Assembly: GCF_003386235.1 (NCBI RefSeq)
Contig: NZ_QRDZ01000001.1
Coordinates: 1-64,000, forward strand
Source of the DNA: Cohnella phaseoli
GTDB lineage: Bacteria > Bacillota > Bacilli > Paenibacillales > Paenibacillaceae
Direction of reading: 5' to 3'
Length of the DNA: 64,000 nt
The notes below the pieces were generated by a model, which ran no database searches, was not told the DNA's origin, and was given only the letters and a program-made list of their open reading frames with translations. Below are positions 46,411-54,371 of this stretch, in pieces (within the stretch, counting starts at the first letter, position 1; every line of letters starts with the position of its first letter). Made by a program: the position numbers and the translations under genes.

Positions 46411-47283
46411 ATGGCAACCAAGCGATTCGATTTATTTACGATTTGCAATTACGCCTTTTTGGCCATCTTCTGTCTGATTACGATTTATCCGGTGTATTTC
46501 GTCCTGATCGGCTCCTTCAATGATGGAAACGACTATATGCGAGGCGGCATTTTCCTGTTCCCGAGAGAATTCAGCCTTGCTAACTACCAAGTTGTTATTC
46601 AAGACGAAAGGCTATACACCGGGTTCAAGATCAGCATTCTGCGAACCGTAATCGGGACGATAACCAGCGTATTCTTCACAGCCATGGTGAGCTATGCCAT
46701 GTCCCGCAAAAATTTGATCGCCCGTGGTCCTTACTATTGGATTCACTTGGTTACACTTTTTTTCGGGGGAGGACTTATTCCCTATTTCTTGGTGTTAAAG
46801 AACTTGCACCTCGTCAATTCCTTTTGGGTATTCGTCATTCCAACTATGTTCTCCGTCTTCAACATGATTATCTTCAGCTCCTTCTTCCGGGAAATTCCTG
46901 AGGAAATCCATGAATCGGCAACGGTGGACGGTGCGGGCGATTTTCGAATTTTCATCTCCCTGTTCATTCCGCTGTCGGCTCCGGTACTGGCAACCGTTGC
47001 GTTATGGAACGCGGTCGGGCACTGGAACTCGTTCTTCGACGCGATGATCTTCACGACCAAGGGGGATTTAATGCCACTGCAACTGTTCTTGATGAAAATG
47101 ATTCGGGAAGCGGACGTGATCTCTAACAGTCAATACGTGCCTCCCCAAGTGCAGAAAAAAATCAGCGTACAGACGATTCGCATGGCCGCAATCATGATCA
47201 GCACGGTGCCCATTCTACTCGTGTATCCGTTCTTGCAGCGGTTTTTCGTGACGGGATTCATGGTTGGTTCTCTTAAAGGATAA
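46411..47283 (+). CDS. LplC-type sugar ABC permease
   Basis: 290 residues, six membrane segments, with GSFNDGNDYMRGGIFLFPREFSLANYQ near 30 and the EAA loop EIHESATVDGAGDFRIFISLFIPLSAP near 166-192. No ATPase gene accompanies this importer, so it must borrow one, such as the ATPase encoded at 12469 or a housekeeping MsmX. AGGAGGGAA precedes the start. Confidence 0.95.
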   Translation: MATKRFDLFTICNYAFLAIFCLITIYPVYFVLIGSFNDGNDYMRGGIFLFPREFSLANYQVVIQDERLYTGFKISILRTVIGTITSVFFTAMVSYAMSRKNLIARGPYYWIHLVTLFFGGGLIPYFLVLKNLHLVNSFWVFVIPTMFSVFNMIIFSSFFREIPEEIHESATVDGAGDFRIFISLFIPLSAPVLATVALWNAVGHWNSFFDAMIFTTKGDLMPLQLFLMKMIREADVISNSQYVPPQVQKKISVQTIRMAAIMISTVPILLVYPFLQRFFVTGFMVGSLKG

Positions 47284-47316
47284 GGCAATTAGGATTCGTT
47301 GAGGGGAGCTTGGAAC

Positions 47317-48330
47317 ATGCAGGCACAATTGGCCTACCGATTATTCGACGACGCGGATGGAATCTACAATTACTGCCCTTCTCCGGTGCTCATGGATGAA
47401 ACGACAATGTATATTTTTTATTGCGCCAATGCGTGGCCGGGCCTCGTCATCGACGATATTTACGCGCGCAGGGGTAAGCTGGAGAACGGACGTTGGACGT
47501 TCGGAGACAGGTTTCGGGTGCTCCAGCCCGACCGGCTTGGCTGGGATTGCATCCATGTGTGCGATCCCGATGTGATCAAGGGAGAATTCCGCTATCGGGG
47601 CGAGACTTACTCCTGGATGATGGTTTACTTGGGGTGCGATATTCACCATTGTTATCACAATCAGGTCGGCATCGCCTTCGCGAAGGAAATAGACGGACCT
47701 TATATCAAATACGATCGCAATCCGATCGTTCGGTACGACGAATTGTTTCATTGGGGAGCCGGGCAAGCCAGCGTCGTATCGCTGGACGGCAAAGGTAAGT
47801 TCCGTATGCTGTATTCGCAGACGGTTCACGAATATGAGCGACGTCTGCAAGGGTGCCGTACGTTCTGGAAGGACTTCGATCTATCCGATGCCGAACGTCC
47901 GATCGTAGGCGAAGAAGTCGCCATGCATGTAGGCGGCATGGACAATCGGGACGGCGAAGGGGAAGTCGCCGCGTTTAACCCGACGATCGTGTGGGACAGG
48001 AACAACGATCTGTACTATTTAACCCGGGAAGGCACGCCTTTCGATAAGACCCGATCGCCGGACTTCATCGCTCCTTATACGCAAGTGTCGGTCATTTCCC
48101 GTTCCGATTTCGAGAAAAACGAAGGCGGCTGGCAAACGGTCTACAACGTCGACGGAAAGGATACCGGTTACGAACGCAACCATAATGCCGGCCTCGTGAA
48201 AGATGCCTATGGTTGGTTGGCCCGGCAAGGCGTATTGCCCGTGGCGACCACGATATCGGAGCTGACGGATCGAGATTTTCTGTGGACGTACCGGATTTAC
48301 TATCAAGAATTGGCACTACCTACTTTATGA
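47317..48330 (+). CDS. cytoplasmic five-bladed beta-propeller protein, paralogue of the secreted one
   Basis: 337 residues, no signal peptide. It shares a clear pattern with the secreted protein at 38434: HVCDPDVIKGEFRYRG, HNQVGIAFAKEIDG, WGAGQASVVSLDGKGK and GYERNHNAGLVKDAYGW. It therefore belongs to the same unassigned propeller family, with GH43/GH32-like architecture. An outside/inside pair of one family flanking an importer suggests that polymer is cut outside and the imported oligomer is finished inside. ATG 47317 follows GAGGGGAG (47301-47308) with 8 bases. It is in the operon with the permeases, 33 bp downstream. Confidence 0.8.
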   Translation: MQAQLAYRLFDDADGIYNYCPSPVLMDETTMYIFYCANAWPGLVIDDIYARRGKLENGRWTFGDRFRVLQPDRLGWDCIHVCDPDVIKGEFRYRGETYSWMMVYLGCDIHHCYHNQVGIAFAKEIDGPYIKYDRNPIVRYDELFHWGAGQASVVSLDGKGKFRMLYSQTVHEYERRLQGCRTFWKDFDLSDAERPIVGEEVAMHVGGMDNRDGEGEVAAFNPTIVWDRNNDLYYLTREGTPFDKTRSPDFIAPYTQVSVISRSDFEKNEGGWQTVYNVDGKDTGYERNHNAGLVKDAYGWLARQGVLPVATTISELTDRDFLWTYRIYYQELALPTL

Positions 48331-48348
48331 GCTTGGAGGCGAATCGCG

Positions 48349-48915
48349 ATGTCTAGGATTTATGTTCTGCAATCGCCTAGAATGGCCGTGGCAGCCGCAA
48401 GGATGAAGGCTGACGTTAATTTCTTGGGAGCCGTTGACGATCAAACGGCAAATTGGCTCTCGGATAATCATGTTTTCCTTCGCGATTCATGGGCGCAAGG
48501 AGGTGTGACGGTAAAACGGCTGCAAAGGCTGTACCATCGTTTGTTTCCGGGAGATTTGCTTATAGTGGACGGCTCGTTACCGGACGAACTCATGATGAAA
48601 GCAGCCTTATATGCCCGGGAGTTGGGAGCTCGGGTGGTCATCGGGCTCAAGGGCGCGGGGATATCGTCCGAATCGAATGACGCGAAGGATGTCGGAGATC
48701 TAGCCGATATTCTGGTGCACGCCCCGAATGCAATGTGGAACGGTGATCCCAGAGCGATCGTATCACTCGAAGCCCCGGACAATCTCGAAGCGTGGGTCGG
48801 CGCCATGTCTCTGTGTTTGATGAACGGTCTGGGCTTAGAACAGTCGTGGTCTTTCTGCAAACGGGCCGCGGCTTCCGAAGAACTTCCTTGGTACGACGAG
48901 GTTGCTTACGGCTGA
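48349..48915 (+). CDS. degenerate PfkB/ribokinase-fold protein
   Basis: 188 residues, no close match recognised. Pieces echo the ribokinase fold: ADVNFLGAVDDQTANWL resembles the early strand-turn, GDLLIVDGSLPDEL and ARELGARVVIGLKG the middle sheet, ADILVHAPNAMW the substrate loop, and AWVGAMSLCLMNGLGLEQSWSFCKRAAAS the C-terminal helix after the catalytic loop. The G-G-K-G-x-N and G-A-G-D motifs needed for catalysis are absent and it is about 110 residues shorter than ribokinase. It may be a pseudo-kinase or regulatory partner of the true ribokinase encoded at 49934. It is in frame and has a good ribosome site (TTGGAGG), so it is probably translated. Confidence 0.6.
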   Translation: MSRIYVLQSPRMAVAAARMKADVNFLGAVDDQTANWLSDNHVFLRDSWAQGGVTVKRLQRLYHRLFPGDLLIVDGSLPDELMMKAALYARELGARVVIGLKGAGISSESNDAKDVGDLADILVHAPNAMWNGDPRAIVSLEAPDNLEAWVGAMSLCLMNGLGLEQSWSFCKRAAASEELPWYDEVAYG

Positions 48916-48983
48916 TGTTTTATGATCACGTATCACGCAACAGACAGAAAGAATATCACATTTATTGGAGGGTATAATTTCAT

Positions 48984-49898
48984 ATGATCTCATTTCCGAC
49001 TATTCCCGCGGACCAATTAGTCCGACGGCTGGAGCATCCCGGCCGCAAAATCCGTATGGTGCTCGATACCGACACCTTTAATGAAATCGACGACCAGTTT
49101 GCGATCGTGTATGCCTTGAAATCCCCCGAGAACATGACCCTCGAAGCCTTGTATGCCGCGCCTTTCTATAATGAGCTGTCGACGGGTCCAGCTGATGGAA
49201 TGGAGAAAAGCTACCAGGAAATTCTCAAGATCCGAGGGATCATGAATAGAGAGGACATTCCCGTATACCGCGGCTCGACTGCTTACTTGCATGCTGCCGA
49301 TCGCCCCGTAGAGAGCGAAGCTGCGCGCGATTTGGTCGAACGCGCGATGGCCAGCGATCCATCCGATCCGCTCTATGTCGTATCCATAGGCGCGATTACG
49401 AACGTTGCGTCCGCGCTGTTGATGGAACCCCGGATCATTGAGCGCATCGTACTCGTATGGCTCGGGGGCAATGCGCTGCACTGGGCGGATACTAAAGAAT
49501 TTAATCTCATGCAAGATTTGCATGCCTCGCGTCTCGTATTCGATTGCGGCGCACCTCTTGTTCTCGTTCCTTGTCTCGGAGTCGCGACTCATCTTCAAAC
49601 CTCGCTTTCCGAATTGCGGGATTATGTTAAAGGCAAAAGCGATATCGGGGACTATTTATATGAAACCTATCAGAACTGCTCGAAGGATCATTTCGGGTAT
49701 TCCAGGGTCATTTGGGATATTTCAGTTATCGCTTGGCTTAATAACCCGGAGTGGTGTTGGAGCTCCCTCGCGCACAGTCCGCACATTTCGGAAGATCTCA
49801 GATGGAGCGCGGATTCATACCGGCATCTGATTCGTTGCGTGAATTTCATTCGCCGGGACGAAGTGTTCCGGGATCTGTTCCGCAAAATCGCGGATTAG
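48984..49898 (+). CDS. nucleoside hydrolase-family enzyme with atypical Asp motif
   Basis: 304 residues. The N-terminal strand ends RMVLDTDTFNEIDDQFA near 24-40, corresponding to the Ca2+/ribose-binding D-x-D-x(3)-D-D of inosine-uridine nucleoside hydrolases but with five residues instead of three between the Asp pairs. Other family landmarks are LYVVSIGAITNVASAL near 132 and RIVLVWLGGNALHW near 153. The family cleaves N-ribosides to ribose and base. Followed by ribokinase, so ribose release and phosphorylation are likely linked. TTGGAGGG lies upstream of ATG 48984. Confidence 0.85.
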   Translation: MISFPTIPADQLVRRLEHPGRKIRMVLDTDTFNEIDDQFAIVYALKSPENMTLEALYAAPFYNELSTGPADGMEKSYQEILKIRGIMNREDIPVYRGSTAYLHAADRPVESEAARDLVERAMASDPSDPLYVVSIGAITNVASALLMEPRIIERIVLVWLGGNALHWADTKEFNLMQDLHASRLVFDCGAPLVLVPCLGVATHLQTSLSELRDYVKGKSDIGDYLYETYQNCSKDHFGYSRVIWDISVIAWLNNPEWCWSSLAHSPHISEDLRWSADSYRHLIRCVNFIRRDEVFRDLFRKIAD

Positions 49899-49933
49899 TC
49901 GGTTGTCCGAGTAAAGAATAAGAGGTGTTCGTT

Positions 49934-50851
49934 ATGAATCGACCCCGGATAGCGGTCGTAGGAAGCTTGAATATGGATCTGGTCGTTTCGACCGAAAGGA
50001 TGCCGAGAGTCGGCGAGACGATATCCGGGAAGACGATTCATTATATCCCGGGAGGCAAAGGGGCCAACCAAGCCGTTGGATGCGCTAGACTCGGCGCAGA
50101 GGTGCATATGATCGGCGCGGTCGGAGACGATATGTTCGGATCGGTTCTGATGACCAACATGAAAGATAATGGCGTATGTACCGACGGAATCGGGATCATC
50201 GAACATACGCCTACCGGAATCGCCTCTATCCTGCACACGAGCGAAGATAATTGCATCGTCATTATTCCGGGAGCGAACGGCGCGATGACCCCGGCGAGGG
50301 TAGAGCAATCCGCTAGATTCATTGCACAGGCCGATCTTGTGCTCATCCAATTGGAGATTCCGTTGGAATCGGTTTATGCGGCTTTGCGAATTGCCAGGTC
50401 AGCCGGAGTACGAACGGTATTGAATCCAGCACCGGCACGGGATTTATCGGCGGATCTGCTTCAGCTAGCCGATTGTATTACTCCGAATGAGACCGAGTTC
50501 GCCAGTCTAGGCGGTTTCATGGAAACGGATGGGCAGGACGCTTGGCAGGACGGGTTATCGAATTGGGAGAAACGCCATGACCATAAGGTTATCTTGACTC
50601 GGGGGAAACATGGCGCATCGTATCGAAACAATGGACAGCCGGTGACGATCCCCGCGCCCGTCGTGGCGGCCGTGGACAGCACAGGGGCTGGAGATTGCCT
50701 GAATGCAGCGTTCGGGTTCGGTCTCGCTTCCGGTTGGAGCATTGAACAATCGCTTAAATTCGCCGTGAAAGCTGCCTCTTTGTCGGTAACCAAATTCGGA
50801 GCTCAGGCGGGTATGCCTACAATCGAGGAAATCGAGCGAATGGATATCTGA
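49934..50851 (+). CDS. rbsK: ribokinase
   Basis: 305 residues. N-terminal sugar motif GSLNMDLVVSTERMPRVGET, then GGKGANQAVGCARLG near 38-52, and the ATP/catalytic motif DSTGAGDCLNAAFGFG near 250 with the catalytic Asp in GAGD. It phosphorylates ribose (or a close pentose) to the 5-phosphate. ATG 49934 has AGAGGTG six bases upstream. It directly follows the nucleoside hydrolase gene, a logical pairing for riboside use. Confidence 0.92.
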   Translation: MNRPRIAVVGSLNMDLVVSTERMPRVGETISGKTIHYIPGGKGANQAVGCARLGAEVHMIGAVGDDMFGSVLMTNMKDNGVCTDGIGIIEHTPTGIASILHTSEDNCIVIIPGANGAMTPARVEQSARFIAQADLVLIQLEIPLESVYAALRIARSAGVRTVLNPAPARDLSADLLQLADCITPNETEFASLGGFMETDGQDAWQDGLSNWEKRHDHKVILTRGKHGASYRNNGQPVTIPAPVVAAVDSTGAGDCLNAAFGFGLASGWSIEQSLKFAVKAASLSVTKFGAQAGMPTIEEIERMDI

Positions 50852-51458
50852 CGCGGTCACCACTTTGCGCGAATGGTTGGTCAAGGAATCGGACCAAGGG
50901 GTAGTATTGATTGCTATCGGTCCGCAGCCTAACCTACGGAAATTGCTGCAATCAGTAGCGGAAGAGCATTCCGCTCTTAGCGGCATTGATCTCGTGAAGG
51001 AAAAAGTATCGCAAATTGTCATAATGGGTGGAGCCTTTCCAGAAGGGAAGGAGTGGAATTTCGAAATGTGCCCACAATCGGCTCAATATGTCGTGGCACA
51101 TTCGCCGATCCCAATTATGTTTACTGGGTTTGAAATTGGATACGACATTATGACCGGTGCCCGCTTGTGCATGGAAGCGCCGGAGGACCATCCAGTGCGT
51201 AAAGCGTATGAACGTTTTTTAGGACAGGCGGGAAACAGACACAGTTGGGATCTGACCGCCATCTTATACGGCGTGCGCGGCTTGGCTAATTACTGGGAAA
51301 CTACAGTAGCAGGAGGCTGTATTGAGGTTGATTCGAACGGCACGAATCGCTGGTTGAGTAATCCTGATAAAGGCCATCGCTATTTGCAGTGCAAGATGGC
51401 TCCACAAGCAATTAGTACAGTGTTGGATGAGTTGCTTGCGGGATATCTTCGTACATAG
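50850..51458 (+). pseudogene. 5'-truncated nucleoside hydrolase gene
   Basis: About 200 residues correspond to the C-terminal two thirds of a nucleoside hydrolase: DAVTTLREWL, VVLIAIGPQPNLRKLL, QIVIMGGAFPEGKEWNFEMCPQSAQYV and PIMFTGFEIGYDIMTGARL. The N-terminal domain with the Asp motif is missing. The homology starts abruptly at the stop codon of the ribokinase gene, so a deletion has fused the two ends. TTG 50865 could still start a product, but it would lack the metal site. It is a different subtype from the intact copy at 48984. Confidence 0.8.
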
Positions 51459-51471
51459 GCAGTGAGGTTTA

Positions 51472-51530
51472 TGCTCCCAAGAGCGCGGAAAAGAGCAGTT
51501 TACGACTTGGGAGTATAGATTTTATTCTAT
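51472..51530 (+). terminator. terminator-like hairpin at the end of the cargo operon
   Basis: CTCCCAAG (51474-51481) pairs with CTTGGGAG (51506-51513). An AT/T-rich tail follows (TATAGATTTTATTC). The loop is 24 bases, rather long. Confidence 0.55.
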
Positions 51531-51547
51531 TTTAAGGATGGAGCGAG

Positions 51548-51845
51548 ATGACTTGAGCCGGTTTGCAGCTATGTGACTACCAAAAATAATTGTCATATTT
51601 ATTGCACTCCTTATGCCGATCTACTTGATTAATTTAATGACGAATATGTCCAGCATGTTTCCCTTGAAAGAGCAGACGACGCACGCCGCGACATCGAATC
51701 CGCAGTTTTAAGCTAAGCAATCGGAGGATCAAATTGCCTTTATCCGCATTCAGCAGCACCAGCTGCTGAACGACTCCAGCCTACAAAAGCTTAACTTTAT
51801 GGCGAATACGCAGATTTTGTCGATGGCAGTGGAGCAGGGGGGCTT
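51548..51845 (+). pseudogene. remnant of a YesM-type histidine kinase
   Basis: The forward translation gives an N-terminal membrane segment (IIVIFIALLMPIYLINLM), then NMSSMFPLKEQ, an in-frame stop at TTTTAA, and on in the same frame with IAFIRIQQHQLLNDSSLQKL. This is the usual start of a YesM-like kinase and its sensor domain. The first codons (ATG at 51548) are out of frame by small indels and everything after about 95 residues is missing. It is clearly dead and lies between the cargo operon and the right attachment site. Confidence 0.7.
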
Positions 51846-51990
51846 GGTCATGTTCTCTCCGAATTCTCTCAAACATCCAATTTTGCTCACTTTTTAATGA
51901 ATTCCCGAGACGCTTTGCGGTACTAGGGAATGGCGATGAAAAACCCAATACCCCTTGTTTTATCCACTGAGTTCCCTTTAGCACGCAAGT
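51846..51990. other. inner right-end sequence of the island
   Basis: No gene is supported here. The sequence runs from the kinase remnant to the tRNA-like segment and probably represents the element's own end. Confidence 0.4.
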
Positions 51991-52046
<56 letters not shown>

Positions 52047-52061
52047 TACCTAAAAAATCAG

Positions 52062-52100
52062 GCTCATAAATTGCGAAGACGCGAATTATGAGCTTTTTTT
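52062..52100 (+). terminator. terminator after the tRNA-Leu fragment
   Basis: GCTCATAA (52062-52069) pairs with TTATGAGC (52086-52093), then T7. It is probably the original terminator of the interrupted tRNA gene. Confidence 0.8.
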
Positions 52101-52338
52101 GTATGCCCGGAATTTTGTGGAGCAGGCAGGGCCAATGCATTTATTCAATTGGGGGATTGCCAGTCTTCACGAGAATACGTACGGCACGAACTTCTCGGAT
52201 ATTTACGGTAAATTAAAAATGGCGCCCTATAGCGACAAACAGTTCCTGGCCAAGCAGTTCACGGAGTCCCGCACTTTGTTTACCTTCGCTTCCAAGAACA
52301 AATTGCAGCTGATGGAGATGCATTTCCTGCCGGAGTAA
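52099..52338 (+). pseudogene. unrecognised C-terminal protein fragment
   Basis: A forward frame, open from 52054, gives about 79 residues after the terminator T run, including FNWGIASLHENTYGTNFSDIYG and ending MEMHFLPE. It reads like the end of a folded, aromatic-rich protein, not random sequence. There is no ribosome site at the TTG 52099 and the frame starts inside the terminator, so it is probably the tail of a gene cut off at the insertion site. I do not recognise the family. Confidence 0.4.
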
Positions 52339-52501
52339 GCAGCGTTCGAACGGGAAGAATGGCAATAGACGGAGAGCTGCGATGGGTAAGAGGAGGAGGG
52401 GGGCTAAGGCTAGCCGCCCCCGCCCCCGGTCTGCTCGCATATTTCCTCTTGGCTGAACAGCCTCTCGGCCCTCACCGAGCGTTGCCTCCCAAGCAATCGA
52501 A

Positions 52502-52666
52502 TCACTCTTTTACGAACACTTGAACGATATGATACTTTTGAAGCAATGCCACCTTCGCCTCCGTTAACACCGTCCCCGATCTCATTAGGAGCACGCCTTT
52601 TTTGTCGGTAATGTCTTGTGCGACTTGTTTTCCGATTAACGCTTTTCCTAAAAACTTTTTTTCCAT
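52502..52666 (-). CDS. small HD-GYP-N-terminal-like protein
   Basis: 54 residues. The stretch GKALIGKQVAQDITDKKGVLLMRSGTVLTEAKVALLQKYHIVQVFVKE matches the short beta-alpha module found at the N-terminus of many HD-GYP c-di-GMP phosphodiesterases (x-G-x-x-L-A-x-D-x-x-D-x-x-G-x-L-L-x-x-G-T-x-L-T). Here it stands alone without the HD-GYP domain. ATG 52666 follows GGAGG on the coding strand. A diguanylate cyclase gene lies 3 kb away. Function is unknown; it may bind or modulate other proteins of that class. Confidence 0.6.
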   Translation of the reverse strand: MEKKFLGKALIGKQVAQDITDKKGVLLMRSGTVLTEAKVALLQKYHIVQVFVKE

Positions 52667-52783
52667 TGCCCTATGACCTCCACATCGCTCTATCGCTTCT
52701 CGGCATGCGCCGAGGTTTGCGGACAAGGATTTCCTTATACCGCCAAACTCGCCTTCCTCCTACTTGCGCTCAATTTCGAAAGA

Positions 52784-53563
52784 CTACTTGAGCGTGATGG
52801 AAGAGAGGCTTCCATTTTTCGCGAAGTCTTCGGAGTAGGAAACCGTCGCCTTTGCCGTTATCGTGCCGTTCGGACTTTTAATCGTTATCGTGGGCGCCGA
52901 AGAATAGCCGGAGCCGGGGTTCGTGATGGAGATTCCCGTAACGACGCCGTTGTCCACGATTGCGGCGGCGGTTGCCGGAACGATCTTCCAGGTTTGCGAT
53001 TGCTGTCCGTTATACCGATAGTAGTCGGATACTTCGTCCAATCTGTCGTTGGTGATGCCGTAAGGAGCCAGTACTTTTAGCAGCGCCGCCTTATTGCTTT
53101 GCGCCTCCTCGGCGGTCGGACCGCCGCTGCTCAGTTCGGCTGGCGTTACGCCGCTGAACGCTTCGCGGAATACTTCGGTCGGAACCCCGAGGGCGGCAGC
53201 GATGAGAACGACGGGGCGACCATGATCTTGCGGGTCGGTCTCATAACCCCCCGACACAGTGACGGAAACGGTGCCGTCCTTGGTAGTAGTGACCGTAGTC
53301 AAGTTGCCGGAGGCCGGGGCGGCAGCTTGTCCGCCTGCGCTGGCTCCGGATTGTTTAGGCGGGCGAGGGTGATCTGGATTGCGCTGCCCGTCGTGTCCGC
53401 TAGGCGGCGGTGGCGCTTTACCGGTGCCCCCCGAAACGCACTCGTTCTGTCCAGAAGGAGCGGCCATCGTGTGATTGGAACGATCAAGCGCCGTCCCCCC
53501 ACCGATAATTACCGCTGCCGCCAACGTTGCCGCCATCCATTTTGCCGTCTTCTTCATGTTCAT
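52784..53563 (-). CDS. secreted Gly/Pro-rich protein of unknown function
   Basis: 259 residues. A Sec signal (about 1-36: KKTAKWMAATLAAAVIIGGG, with cleavage near TMAAP) is followed by a low-complexity Pro/Gly/Ser linker (to about 100) and a folded C-terminal part. This contains HGRPVVLIAAALGVPTEVFREAF (about 115), a putative helical repeat, and the beta-rich VVTGISITNPGSGYSSAPTITIKSPNG near 210-236, a motif seen in secreted and tail-associated proteins. ATG 53563 and ATG 53557 are both possible starts (GGAAGAGG just upstream). It is divergent from an OmpR-type two-component system, which may regulate it. No enzymatic residues stand out. Confidence 0.7.
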   Translation of the reverse strand: MNMKKTAKWMAATLAAAVIIGGGTALDRSNHTMAAPSGQNECVSGGTGKAPPPPSGHDGQRNPDHPRPPKQSGASAGGQAAAPASGNLTTVTTTKDGTVSVTVSGGYETDPQDHGRPVVLIAAALGVPTEVFREAFSGVTPAELSSGGPTAEEAQSNKAALLKVLAPYGITNDRLDEVSDYYRYNGQQSQTWKIVPATAAAIVDNGVVTGISITNPGSGYSSAPTITIKSPNGTITAKATVSYSEDFAKNGSLSSITLK

Positions 53564-53696
53564 CCTCTTCCTTTCATCGTGGGTTTGTTGTTGCTTGATC
53601 CCGATGTTACCCGGAGTTGGTGAAAATATAGTGAAAGCGCGAGCTCTATCGAATATACTTTTTTTAGTAGAGTGATTCGGAAAGAGGGGAACCGCC

Positions 53697-54371
53697 TTGA
53701 AAATATTGCTGGCGGAAGACGATGTCCGGTTAGGCGAGTTGACCGCGCACCTGATCAGGAGGAAAGCCGGCTGCACGGTCGACTGGGTGACGACGGGCCG
53801 CGACGCTTACGAGTATGCGACCGCTTCCAGCTACGATGTAGTCGTCCTCGATTGGATGATGCCGGATGGGAATGGCCGCGACGCCTGCGCGAAGCTGCGC
53901 AAGCTCGGGTACGCCGGGGCGATTCTGATGCTGACGGCAAAGGATGCGCTGCAGGATCGCGTTGAAGGTCTCGATGCGGGGGCGGACGATTACTTAGTTA
54001 AGCCGTTTGAGATCGAGGAGTTGCTCGCGAGGCTGCGGGCATTGTCGCGCAGAACGTTCGTCCCCCTTCAAGAGGACGTTATCCGGATCGGCGATTTGGA
54101 GCTGCACAGAAACAACCAGATTGCCAAGATTGGCGGCGAAGAAATGAAATTGTCTCCCCGCGAGTTTCAAATCTTGGATTTGCTCGTACAGAATAAGGGG
54201 CTTACGTTGTCGCGGGAAGTGATATTGGACAAAGTATGGGGGCTCGACGCCGAGGTGAATTTGAAGACGATCGATGCCACCGTCAAATTAATTCGCAAGA
54301 AGCTCGGGTCGTCCTTTGCGCAGGAGCTCATCAGGAGCGTGAGAGGCGTGGGGTATCGAATTGAAGCCTAA
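53697..54371 (+). CDS. OmpR/PhoB-family response regulator
   Basis: 224 residues. Receiver domain with the acidic pair in LLAEDD and phospho-acceptor Asp 52 (VVVLDWMMPDGNG), the LTAKD and KPF switch residues, and a C-terminal winged helix (LSPREFQILDLLVQNKGLTLSREVILDKVWG). TTG 53697 follows AAAGAGGGG (53681-53689). It overlaps the histidine kinase gene by 11 bp and is divergent from the secreted protein at 52784, its likely target. Confidence 0.95.
   Translation: MKILLAEDDVRLGELTAHLIRRKAGCTVDWVTTGRDAYEYATASSYDVVVLDWMMPDGNGRDACAKLRKLGYAGAILMLTAKDALQDRVEGLDAGADDYLVKPFEIEELLARLRALSRRTFVPLQEDVIRIGDLELHRNNQIAKIGGEEMKLSPREFQILDLLVQNKGLTLSREVILDKVWGLDAEVNLKTIDATVKLIRKKLGSSFAQELIRSVRGVGYRIEA

Noticed and set aside
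38434-48330. Naming the two propeller proteins as a specific glycoside hydrolase family
   Set aside because: The fold-like motifs are visible but I could not place the full catalytic triad, so a family number would be a guess.
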